From Armatimonadota bacterium (GTDB taxonomy: Bacteria; Armatimonadota; Zipacnadia; Zipacnadales; JABUFB01), in assembly GCA_013314775.1 (NCBI GenBank), contig JABUFB010000010.1:124001-188000 (forward strand): 64,000 bases of DNA, given 5' to 3'. A model generated the notes under the pieces. It searched no databases, was not told the origin of the DNA, and saw only the letters and a list, made by a program, of their open reading frames with translations. Shown in pieces: positions 26,307-33,650 of the stretch. Both the position numbers and the translations under genes were made by a program. The number at the start of each line of letters is the position of its first letter. Within the stretch, counting starts at the first letter, position 1.

Positions 26307-28523
26307 CTACTCATCGCGGTTGTTCCCCACCCGCACCGCGGAAATCCAGATCTGTGAATCCCCTCCGCCCAGACCGATGCGCTGGAAGGGCTTCCCGGGC
26401 GCCAGTGCCTCGGGCGGTGCGAGGAAAACGAGAGTATCCCATTGCTCCTCGCCCGACAGCGGCTGCTGCGGCCTGACCGGAGTCCAGATGCCGCCCTGTG
26501 CGTAGCTCTTGTTCTCGCCGTCCGTATTGACGACGATGGACGTCAGTTGAGACTTGCCCCACACGTCCATCTCGATGCGCAGCGGCTTGTCGGTCACGGG
26601 GCTAGGGGCGATGAGCGTCGCCCAGCCTGCGACACCGTCCCCCACGCCGGTCTCGTCGGTGTTCCAGCACTGCCGCCCACCGAGCTGCATGGGTGCGCCC
26701 AGCCCAGACGCGATCACGCCAAGCTCGTCGCTGAGCTTCATCCCGTCGATGAGCTCGGCCGCTTCGCGCACGCGGATGAACGAGAGCGCCTTGCGCCCGT
26801 GGTCCAGCGTCTCTTTCAGGGCTTCCCGGGTGTAGGTCTGCTCGAACTTCGCCCGAGCCTCCAGGCAGCGGATCATGTGGTAGCCATACTGGAACACAGC
26901 GGCCACTTTCGCCACACGCCCCTTGTAGGGCTCCGCATCTGCCAGCTTCGCGGCCTTATCCAGATGGGTCATGGCGCGGTCGAGATCGGCAAAGCTGAAC
27001 AACCCGGGCACCTGGTGGATCGGGTTGTCGCTGAAGGACTGCCCCGACTCCTTGATCGAGTCTGCCACCGCCGCATAGTAAGCGGCCATCTCCTGCGCCG
27101 CCGGGCCGAACATGTGGCTCGTCCAGTCCGCCGCGAGCGCATCCGCATCCGCCGAGGGGTCCCACAGCTTCCGGGCGATCACGTAGTACAGGGGTCCATC
27201 CAGCGCCCAGTCACTGAGGCTGCTCTGGCAGTAGTACCGACGGATGCCCAGGCTGTACAGGTGGTCAATGTCCGCCGCGAAGGTCTGCGTCACCGGCCTC
27301 GGCAGCCGCCACCACATGCTCTTGCTCACGTACGAGTAGAACAGCAGGTCCGGCCGAAGCTTGGCCCAGCGCTGTAGGAGAGCATTGAACTGCGCGTTCG
27401 GTTCGGAAGTGGGGTCGGCGATGGGCCGGGAGTAATCCGCGGGGGCGTAGTGACACAGCCATGGGATCACATTGGGCTCGGGGACAATGGTGTCCGGCGG
27501 CTCTGCATAGTTCACATACGCCAGCACGAGGAGCAGCTTGTCGGGATGCACTTCCGCCACTTTCCGCGCCACCTGGTTCGCGAACCAGAACACCCGGTCG
27601 CCCATGAAGGGCCGCTCCATTGCCAGCCCCTGCTTCGTGGTGCGCCCACCGCAGAGTTCTTTGTCCAACGCCAGGCACTCGTCACATTCGCACCAACCGT
27701 AGCCGTCATTGGGCGAGATCGAAATCACCTGCAGGGCCGGGTCCTCATCGAAGACACGAATGACGCGCCTTGCGAACTCTTCCGCGAGACCCGGCGCGGT
27801 GACGCAGAGCTGCTTGCTGTGCAATGAGGTAGGCACGCGCTGGCCGTTGATGAGCGGAGACCACTCGGGGTGTTCTGCGAAGTACGTCTCCGGTGGCATG
27901 ATCTGGTGATACGCGTGGCAACCGGTGACAGAGCTGGGAAGATAGTACGCGCCGCCATTAGTCTTCGCGGATTCGGCCGTGTAGAAGCCGTTCAAGCCCA
28001 TTTTCGGGCCCCAAACGCGCCCCTGTTCGCCGGTGCCGACGAATGTCCGCATGTCGAACTCCGGGGCCGAAGTCACCTGAATTGGCTTCAACCTCACCGT
28101 CGTCGCCGCAGGCACAAAATCCACATCTTGCGACAGCCAGCGGCATCCCAGCGCTTCCTCCAGGAACCGGTACACGCCGTAGAGCGTCCCGCGATCTGAT
28201 CCGCCACAGATGATCACACCGCCCTCGCTGGCGCGCAACGTGAATCCTTCCACCTCATCGGGGGCGACTGCTTTGCCCTGGGACGTCGGGCCCACGTGGA
28301 CCGGGATCCCGGCCACATCGCCGCCTTCACCAACCACAGACAGCCTCGCGCCGCTGATCTGCTCCAGGTACTTCGCCAGCTCATCGGCGGCGAAGCGCAC
28401 CGTGTCGCTTGCATGAGCCGGGATCACAATGGTCGCTTCAGGAACGGAATCGCGCACGAGCACGATGTCGGGCTGGCACCACACAGTGACGGGGAAGAGC
28501 GCAAGGAGCAGAAGGTCTCGCAT
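26307..28523 (-). CDS. Secreted DUF4838-domain protein (GH-like), first of two
   Basis: A 738-residue protein with a short signal peptide (MRDLLLLALFPVTVWC). The N-terminal 130 residues resemble the alpha/beta domain preceding GH20- and GH67-type barrels (HASDTVRFAADELAKYLEQ, GTLYGVYRFLEEALGCRW). The DUF4838 barrel follows, with SISPNDGYGWCECDECLALD as its hallmark. The C-terminal 150 residues form a beta-sandwich. DUF4838 proteins are presumed glycoside hydrolases in polysaccharide loci, without settled specificity. GGAGG lies 8 nt before the ATG. A second member lies at 46488-49238. Confidence 0.85.
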   Translation of the reverse strand: MRDLLLLALFPVTVWCQPDIVLVRDSVPEATIVIPAHASDTVRFAADELAKYLEQISGARLSVVGEGGDVAGIPVHVGPTSQGKAVAPDEVEGFTLRASEGGVIICGGSDRGTLYGVYRFLEEALGCRWLSQDVDFVPAATTVRLKPIQVTSAPEFDMRTFVGTGEQGRVWGPKMGLNGFYTAESAKTNGGAYYLPSSVTGCHAYHQIMPPETYFAEHPEWSPLINGQRVPTSLHSKQLCVTAPGLAEEFARRVIRVFDEDPALQVISISPNDGYGWCECDECLALDKELCGGRTTKQGLAMERPFMGDRVFWFANQVARKVAEVHPDKLLLVLAYVNYAEPPDTIVPEPNVIPWLCHYAPADYSRPIADPTSEPNAQFNALLQRWAKLRPDLLFYSYVSKSMWWRLPRPVTQTFAADIDHLYSLGIRRYYCQSSLSDWALDGPLYYVIARKLWDPSADADALAADWTSHMFGPAAQEMAAYYAAVADSIKESGQSFSDNPIHQVPGLFSFADLDRAMTHLDKAAKLADAEPYKGRVAKVAAVFQYGYHMIRCLEARAKFEQTYTREALKETLDHGRKALSFIRVREAAELIDGMKLSDELGVIASGLGAPMQLGGRQCWNTDETGVGDGVAGWATLIAPSPVTDKPLRIEMDVWGKSQLTSIVVNTDGENKSYAQGGIWTPVRPQQPLSGEEQWDTLVFLAPPEALAPGKPFQRIGLGGGDSQIWISAVRVGNNRDE

Positions 28524-28691
28524 GTGGATCGCCTCCGCTGTGCGTTATCGCCTATGGCGTGCAGACCAACATTCCTTTCCCGGGGGTTCGCTACCTGCTT
28601 ACGCGGCCAACACAGGACACGGGTGCCCATTGGGCGAACTCTCCGATGCGCGCCTGAACCCGCGCTAGATCCCATCGCCGGAGGCTCTCCC

Positions 28692-30116
28692 ATGCCCGGT
28701 TACCCCGAAGTCACCTTTCCCCTCGGCGGGTTCCTGCCCGAACCCACCGGCGCCACAATCCGAGAGCCGGCGCGTGATATCCCGATCATCGCGGATTGCG
28801 ACGTGGCGGTTCTGGGAGGCGGCCCTGCGGGAGCCTGTGCGGCCGCTGCAGCCGCAACCCTCGGAGCGAGTGTGCTGCTCATTGAGCGTTTCGGCTTCCT
28901 GGGCGGCATGTCCACCGCGGGTATCGTGAACATGTGGCACCCATTCTATGGGATGGACGGAGAGACACTGATCATCGGTGGCTTGCCCCGGCAGCTTGTC
29001 CAGCGCCTGCAGGATATGGAAGCGGTCTACAACACCGCCGAAGACGGAGAGACGGGCAACTGGGTTATCTGTTCGGAGCACGCGCGGTTCGCATTCGACG
29101 ACATGGTGCTGGCCAGTGGGGCGAAGGTGCTGGTCAACGCTCATCTCGCCGGAGCGATCCGCGAGGGCAGACGGGTCACGGCGGCGTTGGTCGAGACAAA
29201 GAGCGGGCGCGGGGCGGTGTTGGCGAAGTCCTTCATCGACTGCACCGGGGACGCCGACCTGGTGCGCCGGAGCGGCGTGGAGACGGAACTCGGCGATGCC
29301 ACCGGGGCCTGCCAGGCACCCACCCTATGCTACCGTCTCGACAACCTCGGGCCCGGTGGACTGGGGGCGTTGTCGGCGGAGCTCACAAAGCACACCATGG
29401 ACTACAATGGCCAGCCCTTCCCCGCCTTCTTCTGGGGCGATCGCTGGCCGGGCACTGAGACCGAACACTTTGCCGCGGGCACCCGCGTGCTGGATGTGAA
29501 CTGCGCGGACGCCTTGAGCCTCGCCCGGGCGGAAATTGAGGCGCGTTACCAGTTGCGCTGGGTGCTGGAGCGCGCCAGGCGGATGCCGGGCTGGGAGAAC
29601 CTGCGCCTCGTGGCCGTCGCCACGGCATTGGGGCTGCGTGAGAGCCACCGAATAATCGCGGATTACCAGGTCACCGGCGATGACCTGCTGTGGGCCAGGC
29701 CGTTTGAGGATGCGGTCGCCCAGGGCACTTACCCCATAGACATTCACACTCCCGGCGCGCCGGGGATCGTGTTCAACCGCCTGGACGGCACCTTCCACCG
29801 CATCAACCCGGACCGTTCCACGGAGAGCGGGCGCTGGGACGGCGAGCCGGTGAACGCGCCGAAGCGCAACGCGCTTTGCTATCAAGTGCCCCTGCGTTCC
29901 CTGATCGTCCGGGACCTGGACAACGTGTTCGCGGCCGGACGTTGTGCGGGAATGACCCACGAGGCAGCCGGTGCTTTGCGGGTGATGGTGAACTGCATGC
30001 AACTGGGGCAGGCGGCGGGAGTCGCGGCGTCGCTCAGCCCGGATGGGAATGCGCGCGAGGCAAGCGCAGAGGCCGTGCAGGATCGCCTGCGGGAGTTGGG
30101 GATGCCCCTGCGCTAG
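28692..30116 (+). CDS. FAD-dependent oxidoreductase (FAD_oxidored family)
   Basis: A 474-residue protein. The true start is the ATG at 28692 (GGAGG 8 nt upstream); upstream in-frame sequence is non-coding. The N-terminal Rossmann motif AVLGGGPAGACAAAAAATLG, followed by an acidic residue in VLLIERFG and by FLGGMSTAGIVNMW, identifies the FAD_oxidored family. A late DLDNVFAAGRCAGMTHEAAG segment is the second FAD contact. No signal peptide is present. Such genes are common beside glycan genes in planctomycete-like genomes; the substrate is unknown. It is divergent from the DUF4838 gene. Confidence 0.87.
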   Translation: MPGYPEVTFPLGGFLPEPTGATIREPARDIPIIADCDVAVLGGGPAGACAAAAAATLGASVLLIERFGFLGGMSTAGIVNMWHPFYGMDGETLIIGGLPRQLVQRLQDMEAVYNTAEDGETGNWVICSEHARFAFDDMVLASGAKVLVNAHLAGAIREGRRVTAALVETKSGRGAVLAKSFIDCTGDADLVRRSGVETELGDATGACQAPTLCYRLDNLGPGGLGALSAELTKHTMDYNGQPFPAFFWGDRWPGTETEHFAAGTRVLDVNCADALSLARAEIEARYQLRWVLERARRMPGWENLRLVAVATALGLRESHRIIADYQVTGDDLLWARPFEDAVAQGTYPIDIHTPGAPGIVFNRLDGTFHRINPDRSTESGRWDGEPVNAPKRNALCYQVPLRSLIVRDLDNVFAAGRCAGMTHEAAGALRVMVNCMQLGQAAGVAASLSPDGNAREASAEAVQDRLRELGMPLR

Positions 30117-30163
30117 CGGTTGTCCGTGCTGTGCATTGGGGGACCGACATCCGAACGTGGCCC

Positions 30164-30180
30164 GCACCGGAGTTCGGTGC
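30164..30180 (+). terminator. Possible terminator hairpin after the FAD oxidoreductase
   Basis: GCACCG, a 5-nt loop and CGGTGC form a perfect 6-bp stem 47 nt past the stop codon. It is followed by TTGT, which is a poor U-tract, so the call is tentative. Confidence 0.35.
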
Positions 30181-30243
30181 TTGTACCCAACGCGCCGTCT
30201 GCCTTCGCCTGCCGTACTCAGGCCTTGTAAGGGCCGCCAGTAT

Positions 30244-30365
30244 ATGGCCAAGGGCGGAAGCCCCTGGCTATGGGCGGTCGCCCCCGTTGGGCGCTCACGG
30301 GACGGCGGCGCTCTGCGGGCCTGCCACGGCCCGGCACCCCCAATGAAGCGAGGAGCGGGTGCCGG
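30244..30365. repeat. Hairpin-rich intergenic repeat element
   Basis: Several stem-loops are stacked here: arms 30244-30255 and 30260-30271 around a GGAA tetraloop, a small GC hairpin at 30280-30291, and a perfect 9-bp stem CCGGCACCC (30331-30339) with GGGTGCCGG (30357-30365). The 12-mer GCCCCCGTTGGG at 30280-30291 recurs at 41568-41579, again in a non-coding GC-rich stretch. This suggests a dispersed repeat family. It sits between a plus-strand gene end and a minus-strand gene remnant. Confidence 0.55.
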
Positions 30366-30376
30366 CTCTCCAGCTG

Positions 30377-30604
30377 CTACCCTCCCGCCTTCTCCCAGTT
30401 GAACTCCACATTGTCCAGGTAGAATGTGGCCGGGCCGGTGGCTACGGACATCACCACCACGCAGTCCAGCAGCTTGAATTTCGGCGCATGGTCTATGCCC
30501 TCCAGCACCTGCGCCTCGCCACCTTCCGGGCGGATGGTCAGCGTGTACGTACCCGTATTCTGCGGTCCAAGGCCGCAGGAGATGTCGAACCGGACCCGCT
30601 GCCG
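30377..30604 (-). pseudogene. 3'-terminal remnant of a secreted-protein gene
   Basis: In a frame different from the upstream GNAT gene, the minus strand encodes about 75 residues ending at a TAG at 30377. They include RVRFDISCGLGPQNTGTYTL, LLDCVVVMSVATG and a final TFYLDNVEFNWEKAGG. This looks like the C-terminal beta-sandwich end of a secreted glycan-related protein, but there is no start and no 5' part. The acetyltransferase reading frame replaces it upstream of about 30604. A deletion or recombination joining two genes, or an assembly join, explains it best. Confidence 0.6.
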
Positions 30605-30876
30605 CGCTCGGTATGGATGATGTAGGTCAGAAAGCCGGCGATGGTGTCGCCAAGCTCCGTCACAATCGCCCAGTCAGTGTGCTTGCGGATGACCCCCTCC
30701 ACCTGCCCGCGCTTATTATCCTGCCAGTTGGGCCATTGGAGCGCAAACAGCTCATCCCCCACCATTCGGCGAAGTGACGCGTAGACGGGCTCCCATGCGG
30801 CGACGGCAATGTCCCCGCAACGCTGGGCATCCTCAAGGCGAGCGGGGCGGATCAGGGGCGATGGCTTGTCGGTCAT
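30538..30876 (-). pseudogene. Truncated GNAT-family acetyltransferase gene
   Basis: The first 92 residues follow a GNAT acetyltransferase: IRPARLEDAQRCGDIAVAAW at the N-terminus and WAIVTELGDTIAGFLTYIIH for the central strands. After HTERG, where the acetyl-CoA-binding loop (usually QxxGxG/A) should follow, the frame continues into 20 low-complexity residues and stops. Those residues are the out-of-frame reading of the neighbouring gene remnant. AGAGGA lies 10 nt before the ATG. Without the acetyl-CoA loop the product should be inactive. Confidence 0.7.
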
Positions 30877-30935
30877 GACCGGGGAGTCCTCTGTGGAATT
30901 GTCCGGGGACGGGTTCTGGAACTGGCAAGTGAACG

Positions 30936-31520
30936 CTACGACCCCCGAAGGCCCGGCGGAATCGGCACGCCCATCTGGTCGAAGAACTGCCGCAGGATCT
31001 GGTTTTGCAGCTCCGGGTTCATGGCCATATAGACTGCCCAGGCCAGGGACAGGATGAAGACGAGAGTGCCGATGATCCCCAGCACAATTCCGGCGATGGT
31101 CACACCCGTCTGCCGCTTATTCTGGGCGATGATGGACAGGATCAGGCCCACCGGGCATAGAATGGGCAGGCAGCCGCAAGATAACAGCCCCACAATGCTG
31201 AAAACCAGGCCGACGATCCCCATGGTGTCGTCATGGGGCGGCTCGGGCGGAGTGATCCGCGGCGGCTCCTGGTAGCCCGCATATTGGGGCGGGTACGGTG
31301 GCGGCACGGACGCCGGGGGTGGCGCAGGAGGCTGTTGCCGGGCAGAGCTGGGCGGAAAGCGTGTTGGCACGGAGGCGTAGGCCGGGCCACGGTATGGCGG
31401 CGGGGGTGAGGCAGGTGGGACAGTGCCGGCGGAAGGCAGCGTCCGGTTGCAGTGGGGGCAGACCACGCGTGATACGGGCACGGCGCCCCCGCAGTGCGGG
31501 CAGGTTCTCTCGTTTTCCAC
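30936..31520 (-). CDS. Zinc-ribbon, proline-rich, DUF4190-type membrane protein
   Basis: A 194-residue protein starting at GTG behind GGGAGG at 7 nt. Residues 1-28 form a zinc ribbon (CPHCGG and CPHCNRT). Residues 29-98 are a low-complexity Pro/Ala/Tyr linker. Two membrane helices follow (about 100-125 GIVGLVFSIVGLLSCGCLP and 140-168 TIAGIVLGIIGTLVFILS), as in DUF4190 proteins. The C-terminus is a short hydrophilic tail. The function of this domain combination is not known. It may be a small membrane-anchored metal- or protein-binding factor. Confidence 0.78.
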   Translation of the reverse strand: MENERTCPHCGGAVPVSRVVCPHCNRTLPSAGTVPPASPPPPYRGPAYASVPTRFPPSSARQQPPAPPPASVPPPYPPQYAGYQEPPRITPPEPPHDDTMGIVGLVFSIVGLLSCGCLPILCPVGLILSIIAQNKRQTGVTIAGIVLGIIGTLVFILSLAWAVYMAMNPELQNQILRQFFDQMGVPIPPGLRGS

Positions 31521-31567
31521 CTGACAGCCTCCCGTGGCAGATTCAGCAGACGGCCGCGCCTGGCCGC

Positions 31568-32248
31568 TCAGTTGAGTGAGAATGCGCCGGCGCTGTCCCC
31601 ATCCGATTCAGGTCTTTTCGCACGCTCCAGCGAAGCGAGCAGGAGCCGGTAGTGCCCGGTTTCCTCGAGAAGAAGCTCTCGCTCGCGGAGCAGTCGTTCC
31701 GCCGGCTGGAGCATCTCCAAGAGCCTCTGGCGCTCCTGGACAGACGCCGTGATATGGGCAGCAATCATGAAAGACAGCGGCTCTGGGTCCTCCGGGACAT
31801 GGATCTGGGCATGGGGAATGCCGATGAGCTTCATGATTGCCGCGACGTGTTCCTGGAGCATCTGCGCGAGTTCCCGGCACAATTCGGGAGATACGCGGAT
31901 ATCCTCCTCCCGGGGCCTGTACGGCTCAACCACACCACGCAGGAGATCGCCATCGATCTCGACCTCACGGATGCGAAACCGGTCCTCGCCGACGACCACG
32001 ATGTCCAGGGCCCTGTCCTGAAGCGTGTCATTCTCGGCAACATGCACGATTCGCGCCAGCGTTCCCACATTGCGTGGTGAGGCAATCCCGCCCACTTCGG
32101 GGCCACTGTCGATGAGCGCCACCCCGAAGGGGCTTTCTGCATCCAGGCATTCCTGGACCATCGCGAGGTACCTGGGCTCCATGATGAGAAGCGGCATGGG
32201 CATCCCCGGGAAAAGCACGGTATTCAGAGGCATCAGTGGCAGTCGCAT
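31568..32248 (-). CDS. Lon N-terminal (LON) domain protein
   Basis: A 226-residue protein consisting of a LON substrate-binding domain without ATPase or protease parts. The start RLPLMPLNTVLFPGMPMPLL is the family hallmark, followed by EPRYLAMVQECL and GTLARIVHVAE. The C-terminal half is helical (LLEMLQPAERLLRERELLLE). Stand-alone LON proteins are common in bacteria; they are thought to bind protein substrates, but their role is unclear. It is divergent from the RtcB-like gene. Confidence 0.9.
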   Translation of the reverse strand: MRLPLMPLNTVLFPGMPMPLLIMEPRYLAMVQECLDAESPFGVALIDSGPEVGGIASPRNVGTLARIVHVAENDTLQDRALDIVVVGEDRFRIREVEIDGDLLRGVVEPYRPREEDIRVSPELCRELAQMLQEHVAAIMKLIGIPHAQIHVPEDPEPLSFMIAAHITASVQERQRLLEMLQPAERLLRERELLLEETGHYRLLLASLERAKRPESDGDSAGAFSLN

Positions 32249-32318
32249 TACTCATCACCGCCCTCCAGGCAAGCTTTCTTGGTCGCGGCCAATCGGCATC
32301 GCGACCCCTCTTTTCTCC

Positions 32319-32327
32319 ATTATACCA
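32319..32327 (-). promoter_or_regulatory. Extended -10 promoter for the LON-domain gene
   Basis: On the minus strand TGGTATAAT gives a perfect -10 with a TG extension, 71 nt upstream of the ATG at 32248. No good -35 lies at the usual distance, as is common for extended -10 promoters. Confidence 0.55.
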
Positions 32328-32361
32328 CGCACAGGAGGAACCAGACCATGGGCAGACGAAC

Positions 32362-32376
32362 TATATGGTATAGTAG
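32362..32376 (+). promoter_or_regulatory. Near-palindrome holding an extended -10 for the RtcB-like gene
   Basis: Plus-strand TGGTATAGT (32366-32374) is an extended -10 about 45 nt before the ATG at 32419. It lies inside a symmetric element, TATA-rich arms around a central TGG, so it might also be an operator shared with the divergent LON-domain gene. Confidence 0.4.
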
Positions 32377-32418
32377 CACGGACGACACACCCAGGCTTAG
32401 CACGTGGGGGAAACAGCG

Positions 32419-33621
32419 ATGGGCGTCAGTGATGATATCAGACTTGTTCGGGCCCGCGATCTCATCTTCTCCACCGCCGAGAAGGATGCGGCGGCGGACC
32501 TGTGCATCGCGAACATGACCTATGGCCTTGCCAAGATCCACATGGTCCAGGAGTCGCTGGGGCACCCGCCGGACGCCTGCTTCGTGGGCACACCCGACAT
32601 GACCATCACCCGCAACAGCGGACGCTGGAGGGCCGGAATCGGCTACGGGGGCAAGCTGTCATGGGGCGACGGAAACCGGGATCTGCTGGTCATGGATGTG
32701 AAGCCCAACACCTGCGGAATGCTGGTGGGAGGCCTGCAAGAGCGCCCGGACGTGGTTGAACTCACGGGACGCCTGCACGACCTGCACCGCAGCGACCTCG
32801 AGCTGGACGGGGTGCCCATCAAGTGGGACTTTGGCACCGGCAACCATTTCATTGACATCTACGAGACCGCAGAGACATTCACCGCCACAGACCTGCCCCG
32901 GTACATGTTCGTCATCCACGCTTCCGGCGCCGAATTGCGCGGGGAGAGCGCCCATGGACCCGGCCTGTACTGGGACGATAGCGGTGCCTGGAAGCGCCGG
33001 TATCAGATCGTCGAGACCCCGTGGGGTCCCATGCATATCCTGCGGGGCGATGATCTCGCAGAGTACATGGAGGTCTACTGGAAAACAGACGATTTCGCCA
33101 TACGCCGGCGCGAAATGGCGGCACGTGAGCTCTTCGGCGACATTACGCTGATCGCTAACATCAATCATCAGGGGCTGGCCGACCCCAATGTGATCCTGCT
33201 CGGCTGCCAGAGCACCGTGACCGAACCCAGTACACTGCTCCCCATCATGGTGCGGGCCGATCGCCCCGCCTTCCTCATGGAGGGACTGCCGAATCTGACC
33301 CTCGACAAGGTGCGCGAACTGGGCTTCGAGGAGCGCGCGGAGAACGCTGGTGTGCTCGATCGCCTGCTGAACGCCAACGTCATGCCCCACGGCGCGGGTT
33401 ACTCCCTTCCCCACCTCAGCACCGTCAGGCGAGTCATCGAGATCGACGGCACCCGCTATTTCGAACTCGAGCGCCTCAACCAGCGCGATACCCAGATCAT
33501 CAGCGACCCCAAAGACCTCACCTGCGGCTACCGCGATGAGTCGGTGGTGCAGCGCACGGTAGAGTGCGGCATGGGACGGATCGCGGCGCGCCTGGAGCCT
33601 CTGTTTGTGCTCAAGTCCTGA
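32419..33621 (+). CDS. Divergent RtcB-like protein
   Basis: A 400-residue protein; the ATG at 32419 is preferred over a GTG 15 nt upstream because GGGGGA lies 7 nt before it. I recognised no ordinary family at once, but five motifs match the RtcB RNA ligase active site in order: NTCGM (Cys99), FGTGNHFIDI (His143), VIHASGAELRGESAH (His167), ANINHQG (His250) and MPHGAGYS (His324). In RtcB these are the Mn ligands and the guanylylated His of CHGAGR. Spacing between the last three is close to RtcB, but the region between Cys and the first His is much shorter. RtcB joins 2',3'-cyclic phosphate or 3'-phosphate to 5'-OH RNA ends. Whether this protein does so is unproven. Confidence 0.6.
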   Translation: MGVSDDIRLVRARDLIFSTAEKDAAADLCIANMTYGLAKIHMVQESLGHPPDACFVGTPDMTITRNSGRWRAGIGYGGKLSWGDGNRDLLVMDVKPNTCGMLVGGLQERPDVVELTGRLHDLHRSDLELDGVPIKWDFGTGNHFIDIYETAETFTATDLPRYMFVIHASGAELRGESAHGPGLYWDDSGAWKRRYQIVETPWGPMHILRGDDLAEYMEVYWKTDDFAIRRREMAARELFGDITLIANINHQGLADPNVILLGCQSTVTEPSTLLPIMVRADRPAFLMEGLPNLTLDKVRELGFEERAENAGVLDRLLNANVMPHGAGYSLPHLSTVRRVIEIDGTRYFELERLNQRDTQIISDPKDLTCGYRDESVVQRTVECGMGRIAARLEPLFVLKS

Positions 33622-33650
33622 ACCTGGCGGTGGGCCCTGCCTGCAGGGGG

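Noticed and set aside
33635-33648. Terminator stem between the RtcB-like and permease genes
   Set aside because: CCCTGC and GCAGGG are separated by only 2 nt, too short for a normal loop, with no T-tract.
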